Notes under the pieces: model-generated
What the model saw: only the letters and a program-made list of their open reading frames with translations
Told to the model about the DNA's origin: nothing
Databases searched by the model: none
Source: Shewanella colwelliana ATCC 39565
GTDB lineage: Bacteria; Pseudomonadota; Gammaproteobacteria; Enterobacterales; Shewanellaceae
Assembly: GCF_000518705.1 (NCBI RefSeq)
Contig: NZ_JAEC01000026.1
Location: 17,139-81,138, forward strand
Reading direction: 5' to 3'
DNA length: 64,000 nt
Shown: positions 19,664 through 28,301 of the stretch, in pieces
How positions within the stretch are numbered: the stretch's first letter is position 1
How the letters are laid out: each line of letters begins with the position of its first letter
Made by a program: the position numbers and the translations under genes

Positions 19664-20365
19664 CTACTTTACAGTGACCACAACGCGGGCAACAGGGTTT
19701 AACCAACGATGTACGCGGCTGTCTAAATCACTCATTCCGCCGTTGACGTCAGTATCACCCAGCACACCAGGGTGGATATGGACTTTATCATTGCTACTCA
19801 TGTCGCTAACGCCAGTTGCATTGGCACCACCATCACCTCCAGGTGCTGCTGGTATTCCTGGTGCCCCCGGCATACCACCGCCATTTACAACTTCATCGTT
19901 GGCTTCGGTACCAGCGTCGTAGCCATTGAGATTGATGGTATAAGTCCCTGGGGTGGTAGGGATCTCCCATGCATCTAAACCAATGAAAGCGTCATTGGTG
20001 GGCAAAATCATTGCAACGATTGATAGATGAGTTAGGGTTTGGCTATTGAGCATGATGCCTTCAACAGTTTGCCCTGGTGCCATTAAACCCGCTGCAGGAT
20101 TAATTACCGTGACACCATTGGCACTTTCAACAAGCGTGACAAGATCGGCAATATCACCTCCTTCGGCCATCTTTTGTAGTGAGCTGCTTGCCATCTCTCC
20201 TACGTTAAATAGATGAGTGTCTCCATCGTGAGCGGCAAGTAACACTGGGGTGAAATGATTGCCATGGGTGAGGTTATTGATACGGATTTCGAGTTCGGCG
20301 GCCATTGTCGATGTGCTAATAAGGCTACCAAGCAGTAGGCTACGGGTAAGGGTATTAAGGTTCAT
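19664..20365 (-). CDS. secreted spondin-domain protein with Gly/Pro-rich insert
   Basis: This 233-residue protein is the paralogue of the next gene. It has a cleavable signal peptide (residues 1-22, ending TMAA), so it is probably periplasmic or secreted rather than lipid-anchored. The Spondin_N pattern is clear: LEIRINNLTHGNHFTPVLL, ILPTNDAFIGLDA, GYDAGTEANDE and KVHIHPGVLGD. Between the last two lies a short glycine/proline-rich, collagen-like insert (GGGMPGAPGIPAAPGGDGG). A GGAGCGAG ribosome-binding stretch precedes the ATG. It is the first gene of a same-strand group that continues through the lipoprotein, the response regulator and the kinase. Confidence 0.87.
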   Translation of the reverse strand: MNLNTLTRSLLLGSLISTSTMAAELEIRINNLTHGNHFTPVLLAAHDGDTHLFNVGEMASSSLQKMAEGGDIADLVTLVESANGVTVINPAAGLMAPGQTVEGIMLNSQTLTHLSIVAMILPTNDAFIGLDAWEIPTTPGTYTINLNGYDAGTEANDEVVNGGGMPGAPGIPAAPGGDGGANATGVSDMSSNDKVHIHPGVLGDTDVNGGMSDLDSRVHRWLNPVARVVVTVK

Positions 20366-20691
20366 GATCTCGCTCCATTGAGTGTTTTATTATTGACTGT
20401 TGATATTCATCATGGCGGAGGGAGATCACCTAAGTATCTCCGAATTATCACAAAAGTTTCACATTTACTTTTTTCGCCTGTTTGAGATCGCAAAAAACGT
20501 GGATTTATGGGCTTTTATTGGTAATTGCTGCGCTAAGTCAATGTGCAGTATTGATTGCTCATGCACCCTACTGGCTACTTTTACGTCGAGCGAATCCTTA
20601 GCTGTTTCACCATTGGTGTAAATACTGTATTTTGCTCGCGACATCGCTTTGTATGTCAAATTGATTAAAAATAGGGTGGCTTCAGCACAAG
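20366..20691. promoter_or_regulatory. divergent promoter region between the spondin group and a GGDEF/EAL gene
   Basis: No gene is supported in this 326-base gap. On the minus strand an extended -10, TG-T-GATAAT (GATAAT at 20444-20449), would start the spondin transcript near 20437. An inverted repeat GGAGAT-N9-ATCTCC (20421-20441) lies across that start and could be an operator or a 5' hairpin. On the plus strand TTTCAC (20605-20610), 17 bases and TATTTT (20628-20633) form a weak promoter candidate for the GGDEF/EAL gene. Confidence 0.35.
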
Positions 20692-23277
20692 ATGCGCATT
20701 AGCAAGAAATTAGTCGTGTTCGTTGTGGGTTTTTGCTTGCCTGCGGTATTTGCCGTCTCATCTTCATTAAGTCTCTGGTTTGAAAATCGTGTTAGCGAAC
20801 TGAAACAGGCCTCAATCAATGCAGAGCTAGTCAATATACGTCGCCAGATAAATACCGACCTCCGTCAGTTGGAATTACTTGCGCGGGGTTATGGTGCGCC
20901 CATGTCCAGTTTAGAGGATGGCGCACGCAAGAACTTTAGCCTTGCATGGCAACAAACTGGGGTTGCAGATCACCTGAGTTTTTTCTATTTTGATCGCGGC
21001 CAGGTTATTCCATTCTCTCCGCATATCGGCACCATTCACCCATTTGAGTCATTATTATTACCTGCGTCATTATTTGCTTTTAAACAGAATAAAACGGGTT
21101 TTATCATCCTTGAGGGTCAAGGATATATGGTGAGCGTGGTGCCGACATCACAAAGCAGTGCTGTAGCCCTAGTGAGGCAAGTTGATAGTAAGCTGCTAAG
21201 CCATTACCAAGTACATGATATGTTACGGTCAATCACCTTGGAGGCTGGCATCGCGGCCTCAGACACCATCAATAAAGAGTCTGGTCAACTTATTGAGATT
21301 GCTGTTCCTGCACTCGTATATGGTGAAGCGTTACACCTTTCAGTGTTATTTTCTGATGGTATTTTCGCTGATATAGAACCGCAAACTTCAAGTGCAACTT
21401 ACCTTGTATTAGGGTTAAGCCTGCTACTGCTTTTTATCGGCTATTTGTGGCTGAGAATAGGTTTAGTTAGACCTTTTAAACAGTTACTTGCTCAGCTATC
21501 GCGCATCGATCCCGCGGCTAAAAGCTATACACCATTAACGGGAAATGGTTGTTCAGAATTGGTGGTGGTGGCCGATCGGGTGAACGAATTGTTAGCGCGA
21601 ATTTTTCAACAAAAAGAGCGTTCCAAAATCACCTTAGAGGCGATTGTTGAAGTTGTTATTCTTACCGATGCCAGCGCTAAGGTTGTCTACCTTAATCCAC
21701 AAGCCGAGCGTTTACTTAACATCAGTTCAGAGCAAGCTATTGGTATGCCGGTGAGCGATCTGTTTAAGTCCGACTCTAGTTTTAACACTAAGCTATTACA
21801 GTTCATGCAAACGGCTTCGCTAGAGCCGCTACTGAGTAAAATTAAGTTCCAAAGTCAGCAAGTGCAGTTGATGGAGCGTAGTATTAGTAATTTACGCAAT
21901 CCGCAAAACGAGGTAATTGGTACTGTTATCGTATTGCGTGATATTACCCAAGAGGAAGTGCTCAAGCATCAGCTAAGAAGACGAGCCAATTATGACAGTG
22001 TGACCTCATTGCTTAATCGAAGTGCATTTGAGGAGCGCTTGCCTGAGTTTTCTAAAGGGGGCCAGACGCTAGCGATCTGCTATTTCGATTTAGAACAATT
22101 TAAGTTAATCAATGACTCCTGCGGCCATAGCGCAGGCGATCTTATGCTTAAAATGGTAGCCAAAGCGATTCAATCTAGCCTTGACGATCAAGTGCTGCTG
22201 GCAAGGCTCGGCGGCGATGAGTTTGGTTTGGCGATAAAAAACAGTGAAGTTCTTCAAGTTGCACAACAAGTGAAGCAGATTATTGATAGCGTTGCGTTGC
22301 AGGTATTGGAGCACCAAGGTTGTCACTATCGAGTCGGGATCAGTGCTGGCATTGCCATAGCGCGCGCACCTTATATCACTGCCACAGAACTACTTAAAGA
22401 TGCAGATATCGCCTGTATAGCGGCAAAACGTAAGGGCAGTAATCAACTGCACTTCTATGATGATAAAGATAAGGAGCTGATCGACCAACGTAACGCGCCT
22501 AAGTGGGCGGTACGGATCGCGCAAGCTATCGAACATAATGAGTTACTCCTCTATTATCAGCCGATTAAAGGGATCAGTGGTAACGCGCATAAAAAGCGCA
22601 TGGAGATTTTATTGCGGATCCAAGAGCCGTGTGGGCGTATCTTGTCACCAGCACAATTTATCGCGGCTGCTGAACGCTTTAAGCTAATGCCTGAAGTGGA
22701 CAAAGAGGTGATTCGAAAAGCATTTTTGTGGCTATCTATGCATGAAGAACTTTGGCATGACCACTGTTTATCTATCAATCTTTCAGGTAACAGTCTTGGG
22801 GCCGAAGGTATGGTCGATTATATTGAGGCGCAATTGCGACGTTTTGCTATCCCGAGCAAGTGTATCTGTTTTGAAATTACTGAAACCAGTGCAATTCAAA
22901 ACCGCAATCGTGCTATGGAGATGTTGAATTTACTGCGTCAACAGGGCTTCTCCTTTGCGCTAGATGATTTTGGTAGTGGTTTTGCCTCCTATGGCTATTT
23001 ACGTGAGCTACCCGTTAACTACGTTAAAATAGATGGCTGTTTCGTCAAGACCTTAGCCAGTAATGCTAAAGATTACGCCATTGTTAAGTCGATACATGAT
23101 GTTTGTCGTGTCATGGGAATTGAAACTGTCGCTGAGTTTGTTGAAAACCAAGACATTATCGACAGGCTCGAATCTATTGGTATCAATTATGCTCAAGGTT
23201 ATGCCATCGGTCGTCCTCAAAGCCTAGATACTTATACTCAACGCAACATTCAGCAGCCTGAGCGCCTTTTGGCTTGA
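20692..23277 (+). CDS. membrane GGDEF/EAL protein with PAS domain
   Basis: This 861-residue inner-membrane protein probably makes or degrades cyclic di-GMP. A first helix (~residues 8-28) and a second (~233-257) flank a periplasmic domain; a HAMP-like linker and a PAS domain (~310-430, VILTDASAKVVYLNPQAER) follow. The GGDEF domain has ARLGGDEFGLAI (~505) and an FDLEQFKLINDSCGH signature. In the EAL domain the name motif reads EILLRI instead of EALLR. Other catalytic patches are present in variant form (SINLSGNSL, FEITETSA, DDFGSGFASYGYL, VKIDGCF, AEFVE). The EIL change keeps the Glu metal ligand, so phosphodiesterase activity is possible but uncertain. It is divergent from the spondin/two-component group. 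Confidence 0.88.
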   Translation: MRISKKLVVFVVGFCLPAVFAVSSSLSLWFENRVSELKQASINAELVNIRRQINTDLRQLELLARGYGAPMSSLEDGARKNFSLAWQQTGVADHLSFFYFDRGQVIPFSPHIGTIHPFESLLLPASLFAFKQNKTGFIILEGQGYMVSVVPTSQSSAVALVRQVDSKLLSHYQVHDMLRSITLEAGIAASDTINKESGQLIEIAVPALVYGEALHLSVLFSDGIFADIEPQTSSATYLVLGLSLLLLFIGYLWLRIGLVRPFKQLLAQLSRIDPAAKSYTPLTGNGCSELVVVADRVNELLARIFQQKERSKITLEAIVEVVILTDASAKVVYLNPQAERLLNISSEQAIGMPVSDLFKSDSSFNTKLLQFMQTASLEPLLSKIKFQSQQVQLMERSISNLRNPQNEVIGTVIVLRDITQEEVLKHQLRRRANYDSVTSLLNRSAFEERLPEFSKGGQTLAICYFDLEQFKLINDSCGHSAGDLMLKMVAKAIQSSLDDQVLLARLGGDEFGLAIKNSEVLQVAQQVKQIIDSVALQVLEHQGCHYRVGISAGIAIARAPYITATELLKDADIACIAAKRKGSNQLHFYDDKDKELIDQRNAPKWAVRIAQAIEHNELLLYYQPIKGISGNAHKKRMEILLRIQEPCGRILSPAQFIAAAERFKLMPEVDKEVIRKAFLWLSMHEELWHDHCLSINLSGNSLGAEGMVDYIEAQLRRFAIPSKCICFEITETSAIQNRNRAMEMLNLLRQQGFSFALDDFGSGFASYGYLRELPVNYVKIDGCFVKTLASNAKDYAIVKSIHDVCRVMGIETVAEFVENQDIIDRLESIGINYAQGYAIGRPQSLDTYTQRNIQQPERLLA

Positions 23278-23347
23278 GACTTGCGCTTTACGCCTTTGTG
23301 TGTGAATTTGAGTGATAACTTTATAATTGTTATCACTAAGGGCGTTC

Positions 23348-24154
23348 ATGCAAGAGTTAAAGGATAAGGTTGTGATTGTAACCGGGGCCTCAGAAGGCAT
23401 TGGCCGCGCCTTGGTTAAAGCCTTAGCACCAATTGGGTGTAAATTAGTGCTTACCGCCCGTAATCAGCAGCGACTCGACTCACTGGCGCAGGCGATCTCT
23501 AGCAATAGCTCTCATCAACCGTTAGTTTTTGCAGCAGACATTACCGATCCGCTTGCTTGCCAAGCATTAATCAGTGCCACGGTCGAGCACTTTGGTCAGC
23601 TAGATATTCTAATTAATAATGCGGGCATGACCATGTGGTCACGCTTTGATGAGCTGCATGATCTCTCTATTCTTAATAAAGTGATGCAAGTTAATTATCT
23701 CGCCCCCGCCTATTTAACCCATAGCGCACTGCCGCATTTAAAGGTGACACAAGGGCAGATAGTCGTGGTGGCCTCGGTGGCAGGGCTAACGGGCGTCCCT
23801 ACACGCAGTGGTTATAGTGCATCGAAGCACGCTGTGATGGGGTTCTTTGATTCGCTACGGATTGAACTTAGCGATGATAATGTGGCGGTAACTATTTTAT
23901 GTCCAGATTTTGTGGTGTCTGAAATCCATAAACGGGCACTCGATGGGCAGGGCAACCCGCTGGGGAAAAGCCCAATGCAAGAAAATAAAATTATTACCGC
24001 CGCGCAGTGTGCGCAAATGATGCTCCCCGCCATTGCAGGCCGTAAACGGTTAATGATCACTTCATGGCGAGGTCGGCTAGGACGATTTGTACGTTTAATT
24101 GCGCCAGGGTTGATCGATAAAATAGCCCGCAAGGCGATAGCTTCGGGCCATTGA
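23348..24154 (+). CDS. short-chain dehydrogenase/reductase
   Basis: This 268-residue cytoplasmic oxidoreductase of the classical SDR family has the cofactor motif VTGASEGIGRAL, the structural NNAGMTMW, the catalytic Ser in VASVAGLTG and the catalytic Tyr/Lys in SGYSASKHAVMGF. The C-terminal region (LGRFVRLIAPGLIDKIARKAI) is basic and amphipathic, resembling membrane-associated SDRs of the DHRS7 type. The start is ATG 23348 with an AAGGGCG ribosome-binding stretch; an upstream TTG at 23327 gives a longer frame that does not fit the family start. The substrate cannot be told. Confidence 0.88.
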   Translation: MQELKDKVVIVTGASEGIGRALVKALAPIGCKLVLTARNQQRLDSLAQAISSNSSHQPLVFAADITDPLACQALISATVEHFGQLDILINNAGMTMWSRFDELHDLSILNKVMQVNYLAPAYLTHSALPHLKVTQGQIVVVASVAGLTGVPTRSGYSASKHAVMGFFDSLRIELSDDNVAVTILCPDFVVSEIHKRALDGQGNPLGKSPMQENKIITAAQCAQMMLPAIAGRKRLMITSWRGRLGRFVRLIAPGLIDKIARKAIASGH

Positions 24155-24182
24155 TAGCGATTATAGAAATTGAATGATGAGA

Positions 24183-24407
24183 TTAAGACTGTTCGTCTAA
24201 ATGCTTAAGAATTGTCTGTTCGGCGTCCTGCTGAGTCGGCTTTGGATTATCAGTGTTAATGGTGACCGCTGGGCGCATACCAGTCATGTCTTCGGCGATA
24301 TGCAGCCAATCTGGATGCCAATAAAATGAGGTGCCAGCTAAGGTATTCCAGTTGTGGACTCCAGCTCTTTCGCCTTGATAAACAAGGTCTCCAAGTGAAT
24401 GTTTCAT
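24183..24407 (-). CDS. small hypothetical protein, 74 residues
   Basis: I do not recognise this protein. It is a soluble, acidic 74-residue product without a signal peptide or membrane helix, rich in Trp and His in its middle (VHNWNTLAGTSFYWHPDWLH). The gene looks real because ATG 24407 has an AGGGG ribosome-binding site five bases upstream and the frame fills an otherwise empty gap between two well-defined genes. It is convergent with the SDR gene. The function is unknown. Confidence 0.65.
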   Translation of the reverse strand: MKHSLGDLVYQGERAGVHNWNTLAGTSFYWHPDWLHIAEDMTGMRPAVTINTDNPKPTQQDAEQTILKHLDEQS

Positions 24408-24541
24408 GTTAACCCCTAATAGTTATATGTTGTTGAGGCTTTATATTGCTCCTCCAACAAGCAGTTTTGCGTGATGCGTGTCACGTTTTGTTGGTGGTGA
24501 ACTATTTTTAATCAACGGAGACGGTGCAGGGAAAGCGGCAT

Positions 24542-24569
24542 AAAAAAACCGGTCAAAGACCGGTTTTTT
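24542..24569 (-). terminator. terminator after purD
   Basis: AAAAAACCGGTC-AAA-GACCGGTTTTTT is a symmetric stem with a T-tract on both strands, 14 bases past the purD stop. Confidence 0.9.
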
Positions 24570-24582
24570 GTTGGACATTAGG

Positions 24583-25875
24583 TTAACTTTCGCGAGCGAT
24601 AGCGCGGTAGGCGATATCGGTGCGGAAATACACATCATCCCAGTGAATTTGATCAACTAAGGCGTATGCCGATTGTTGTGCTTCGGTCACTGTGTTGCCT
24701 AATGCCGTTGCGCATAACACGCGGCCGCCGTTAGTGACTACATGACCCTCTTTCATACTGGTGCCCGCATGAAACACTTTGGCGTCATTGTTGCCCAGTG
24801 TTAGCCCATCAATGACATCGTGTTTACGATACGCATCTGGGTATCCGCCAGCGGCTAATACCACACCAACGGCAGCACGAGTGTCAAATTCGGCAGTCAC
24901 TTGGTCTAGCTCACCACGGGTGGCGGCTAGGCAAAGCTCAACTAAATCAGATTTAAGGCGCATCATGATAGGTTGAGTTTCTGGGTCGCCAAAGCGGCAG
25001 TTGTACTCAAGTACCTTAGCGCTGCCATCAGGTGAAATCATCAAGCCTGCGTAGAGAAAGCCTGTATAGACATTGCCTTCAGCCGCCATGCCATCAACGG
25101 TTGGACGGATAACGTTAGCGATGGTCCAATCGTGCACCGCTTGGGTGACAACGGGTGCTGGAGAGTACGCACCCATACCGCCCGTGTTAGGGCCATGATC
25201 GCCATTGTCGCGTGCCTTATGATCTTGGCTGGTAGCCATGGCAAGAATGTTCTGCCCATCAACCATCACAATGAAACTGGCTTCTTCGCCTTTTAAAAAC
25301 TCTTCGATAACGACTCGTGAGCCTGCTTCACCAAACAGATTACCCGCTAGCATATCTTCAATTGCCGCGTCTGCTTCGCTTTGGTCTTGGGCGATAATCA
25401 CCCCTTTACCCGCCGCTAAGCCATCGGCCTTGATGACAATTGGGTAGCCAGTACGCGCGGTGACGTCAACAACGTAAGCTTTTGCTGGTTCAATCTCGGT
25501 AAAGTTTGAGTAAGCTGCGGTTGGGATGTTGTGACGAGCTAAGAAATCTTTAGTGAAGGCTTTAGAGGACTCTAGCTGTGCTGCGCCTTGAGTTGGGCCA
25601 AAAATAGGCAAACCCGCTTCATTGAACGCATTGACAACCCCAAGTGACAATGGCACTTCTGGTCCGACTATGGTCAGTTCAATCTTGTTTGCTTGGGCAA
25701 ACGCCACTAAGTCGGTGATGGCTTCAACATCAATGGCAACATTTTCTAGTTTTGGCTCTAGAGACGTCCCCGCGTTGCCCGGTGCAACGAAGACTTTTTC
25801 GACTTGTGCTGATTGGGCTGCTTTCCACGCTAACGCATGTTCGCGACCGCCACCACCAATAACTAAGATATTCAT
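24583..25875 (-). CDS. purD: phosphoribosylamine-glycine ligase
   Basis: PurD joins phosphoribosylamine and glycine with ATP to form GAR, the second step of de novo purine synthesis. The 430-residue protein begins MNILVIGGGGREHALAWKA, the family's nucleotide-type loop. It carries the ATP-grasp elements VIKADGLAAGKGVI, GPNTGGMGAYSPAP and LEYNCRFGDPETQ. It lies 54 bases downstream of purH on the same strand, the same purHD order as in E. coli, and is closed by a strong terminator. Confidence 0.97.
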   Translation of the reverse strand: MNILVIGGGGREHALAWKAAQSAQVEKVFVAPGNAGTSLEPKLENVAIDVEAITDLVAFAQANKIELTIVGPEVPLSLGVVNAFNEAGLPIFGPTQGAAQLESSKAFTKDFLARHNIPTAAYSNFTEIEPAKAYVVDVTARTGYPIVIKADGLAAGKGVIIAQDQSEADAAIEDMLAGNLFGEAGSRVVIEEFLKGEEASFIVMVDGQNILAMATSQDHKARDNGDHGPNTGGMGAYSPAPVVTQAVHDWTIANVIRPTVDGMAAEGNVYTGFLYAGLMISPDGSAKVLEYNCRFGDPETQPIMMRLKSDLVELCLAATRGELDQVTAEFDTRAAVGVVLAAGGYPDAYRKHDVIDGLTLGNNDAKVFHAGTSMKEGHVVTNGGRVLCATALGNTVTEAQQSAYALVDQIHWDDVYFRTDIAYRAIARES

Positions 25876-25929
25876 TCAGTATCCTTAAATCGGCGCCCGA
25901 GTCTTGAGACCTAGGCGCTTACGGGTAAA

Positions 25930-27519
25930 TTAATGACGGAAGTGACGCATGCCAGTAAATACCATGGCCATACCGTGCTCATCTGCAGCGGCAATGATCT
26001 CTTCATCACGAATCGACCCACCTGGCTGGATGATGCAGCTGATACCCGCAGCCGCTGCGGCATCGATGCCATCGCGGAATGGGAAGAAGGCATCGGATGC
26101 CATGACTGAACCAACCACTTCGAGGTTTTCGTCAGCAGCTTTAATGCCTGCGACTTTGGCGCTGTATACACGGCTCATTTGACCTGCGCCGACACCAATG
26201 ATCATGCTGTTTTTTGCATAGACAATGGCGTTTGATTTGACAAACTTGGCCACTTTCCAGCAGAACATCAGATCTTTCATTTCGGCTTCGGTCGGTTGGC
26301 GTTTTGATACCACAGTGACATCGGCTTGATTCACCATACCTTGGTCACGGTCTTGCAGTAGCAGGCCACCGTTGACACGCTTGTAGTCTAGGCTGGTGGT
26401 CTTGCTGTTCCACTGACCACATTCGAGTAGGCGCACATTGGCTTTAGCTGCAACCACATCACGTGCGGCTTGGCTCACGCTTGGTGCGATAATGACTTCA
26501 ACAAACTGGCGTTCAACAATCGCGCTTGCGGTTGCTGCGTCAAGCTCGCCATTAAAGGCGATGATGCCACCAAAGGCTGAGGTTGGGTCGGTTTGATAGG
26601 CACGGTTATAAGCGTCAAGCAGGTTGCTGCCAATGGCTACGCCACACGGATTAGCGTGCTTAACGATAACGCATGCTGGTTCATCAAACTCTTTAACGCA
26701 CTCAAGGGCGGCGTCAGTATCGGCAATATTGTTATAAGAGAGTGCCTTACCTTGTAACTGAACAGCGCTTGCTACTGAAGCTTCGTCAATATTAAGATCA
26801 ACATAGAACGCTGCGCTTTGATGGCTGTTTTCGCCATAGCGAAGATCTTGTTTCTTCACGAGCTGGGTATTGTAAGTGCGCGGGAACTTAGAATCGTCAT
26901 GGCACTCATCTTTGCTATGCGCTGGGACCATAGTACCGAAGTAGTTGGCAATCATGCCATCATAGGCGGCGGTATGTTCAAAGGCGGCAATGGCTAGGTC
27001 AAAACGGGTTTCAAGCGTCGTGCTACCTTCATTGGCCTGCATTTCGGCAATGACGCGACCGTAATCGGCAGCGTTAACTATGATGGTCGTGTCTTTATGG
27101 TTTTTAGCGGTAGAGCGCACCATTGTTGGACCACCAATATCGATGTTCTCAACGGCATCGGCCAAGGTACAACCTGCTTTCGCAACAGTATCGGCAAATG
27201 GGTAAAGGTTAACGGCAACCAGATCGATAGGTTTAATGGCATTCTGTTCCATGACGATCTCATCAATACCGCGGCGCGCTAAAATGCCGCCGTGCACTTT
27301 AGGGTGCAGGGTCTTAACGCGACCATCCATGATCTCAGGGTGACCAGTGTAGTCAGAGACTTCAATGACAGGCACACCGTTGTCTGCCAATAGTGCAGCA
27401 GTGCCGCCAGTAGAGAGCAGTTCAACACCTTGAGCATGCAAGGCTTGTGCAAACTCTAGGATTCCGGTTTTATCTGAAACGCTTAACAGCGCGCGACGAA
27501 TAGGTCTGGCATTATTCAT
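25930..27519 (-). CDS. purH: bifunctional AICAR transformylase / IMP cyclohydrolase
   Basis: PurH carries out the last two steps of IMP synthesis: formyl transfer to AICAR, then ring closure. The 529 residues comprise the N-terminal methylglyoxal-synthase-like cyclohydrolase domain ([32 protein letters not shown] [11 protein letters not shown], then HGGILARR) and the C-terminal transformylase domain. The latter carries the catalytic Lys-His in [10 protein letters not shown] and [14 protein letters not shown]. It is the first gene of the purHD operon. Its leader contains a notable hairpin (separate entry). Confidence 0.97.
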   Translation of the reverse strand: MNNARPIRRALLSVSDKTGILEFAQALHAQGVELLSTGGTAALLADNGVPVIEVSDYTGHPEIMDGRVKTLHPKVHGGILARRGIDEIVMEQNAIKPIDLVAVNLYPFADTVAKAGCTLADAVENIDIGGPTMVRSTAKNHKDTTIIVNAADYGRVIAEMQANEGSTTLETRFDLAIAAFEHTAAYDGMIANYFGTMVPAHSKDECHDDSKFPRTYNTQLVKKQDLRYGENSHQSAAFYVDLNIDEASVASAVQLQGKALSYNNIADTDAALECVKEFDEPACVIVKHANPCGVAIGSNLLDAYNRAYQTDPTSAFGGIIAFNGELDAATASAIVERQFVEVIIAPSVSQAARDVVAAKANVRLLECGQWNSKTTSLDYKRVNGGLLLQDRDQGMVNQADVTVVSKRQPTEAEMKDLMFCWKVAKFVKSNAIVYAKNSMIIGVGAGQMSRVYSAKVAGIKAADENLEVVGSVMASDAFFPFRDGIDAAAAAGISCIIQPGGSIRDEEIIAAADEHGMAMVFTGMRHFRH

Positions 27520-27559
27520 TTTGGGTACAGGGTCCAGTAGTTATTTTTAAGGATCTTTC

Positions 27560-27605
27560 GGAAAGCAGAACAGTCTACCGTTAGTAACGGTTTGCTATGC
27601 TTTCC
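27560..27605 (-). promoter_or_regulatory. inverted-repeat structure in the purH leader
   Basis: Outer arms GGAAAGCA (27560-27567) and TGCTTTCC (27598-27605) enclose an inner palindrome ACCGTTA-G-TAACGGT (27577-27591). It lies about 40 bases upstream of the purH start codon, probably in the untranslated leader. The minus strand has AGCAAACCGTTA, a partial resemblance to a PurR half-site, but not a full box. It could be an operator or an RNA structure affecting purH expression. No T-tract follows, so it is not a standard terminator. Confidence 0.4.
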
Positions 27606-27747
27606 AAAAGTCCCTCAATTATTGTTACTGTCCATCGCGGCGCGCGTATTTTAACGTAAAATGATGTGCCATGCTGTTTTTTTCTGCGCGATTTCACAAT
27701 ACGCGCAAGCGAACAAGCAACCTCTGGTAAAACCCGCATAATAACCC

Positions 27748-27779
27748 TTGACCTTAGATTTAACTCCAAGGTTTATACT
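27748..27779 (+). promoter_or_regulatory. MerR-type promoter/operator for the zntR-like operon
   Basis: -35 TTGACC (27748-27753) and -10 TATACT (27774-27779) are separated by 20 bases, the long spacer typical of MerR-family promoters. A dyad ACCTTAGATTT / AACTCCAAGGT (27751-27772, 9 of 11 arm positions pairing) fills the spacer, as in ZntR, CueR and CadR operators. It sits 40 bases upstream of the regulator gene on the same strand, implying autoregulation of a regulator-permease operon. Confidence 0.8.
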
Positions 27780-27819
27780 TGACCTATTCAACCACCATTA
27801 AAACCCAATTGGATGATTT

Positions 27820-28299
27820 ATGTATCGCATTGGTGAGCTATCAAAAGCGTGTGATGTCAAAGCTGACACGCTCAGGTTCTACGAAAAGCATGGTTTGCTG
27901 TCGCCCTCAATGCGAACCGAGGCGGGGTATCGCATGTATACCGAGAGTGATGCTGAGCGACTGCGTTTTATCCTACGGGCGAAAGCCGTGGGTTTTACAC
28001 TGGCCGAGATCACTGAGTTGTTGTCAATCGAGCTAGATAAGTCCAATTGGGCCTGCGCCGATGTCAAAGGCATGGTCGATATTAAGCTGGAACATGTCGA
28101 GGAGAAAATTGCCGAGCTCAATTACTTTAGAGAGTCATTGCAGCGTTTATCTGATGCATGCTGTGGTGGGCCAGAAAGTGCAGAGCACTGCTCAATTCTA
28201 GAGGCGCTAGAATCCAATTCAGCCGAGGTGAAGTGTGAGAACCATACACATCAACATACGCAAACAGAATACAAAGCAAGTTGTAAGGTGAAGGGTTAA
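27820..28299 (+). CDS. zntR: MerR-family metal-responsive regulator, ZntR-like
   Basis: This 159-residue activator has the MerR winged-helix start MYRIGELSKACDVKADTLRFYEKHGLL in the pattern of ZntR and a dimerisation helix. Metal-site cysteines match ZntR positions: WACADVKG (Cys79 equivalent), SDACCGG (114/115) and HCSILEAL (124). E. coli ZntR's His119 is replaced by Glu in CCGGPESAEHC, with a His four residues later. The C-terminus is longer than ZntR's and His-rich (ENHTHQHTQTEYKASC). It overlaps no gene and is followed after two bases by the permease. The operator upstream fits its class. Zinc or a similar divalent ion is the likely signal; the altered site leaves the metal open. Confidence 0.85.
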   Translation: MYRIGELSKACDVKADTLRFYEKHGLLSPSMRTEAGYRMYTESDAERLRFILRAKAVGFTLAEITELLSIELDKSNWACADVKGMVDIKLEHVEEKIAELNYFRESLQRLSDACCGGPESAEHCSILEALESNSAEVKCENHTHQHTQTEYKASCKVKG

Positions 28300-28301
28300 T
28301 T

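Noticed and set aside
20400..20621. 73-codon plus-strand frame between the spondin and GGDEF genes
   Set aside because: No ribosome-binding site, atypical composition, and it overlaps the predicted divergent promoters.
27586..27601. PurR box in the purH leader
   Set aside because: Only a GCAAAC half-site resembles the box; the second half does not match.
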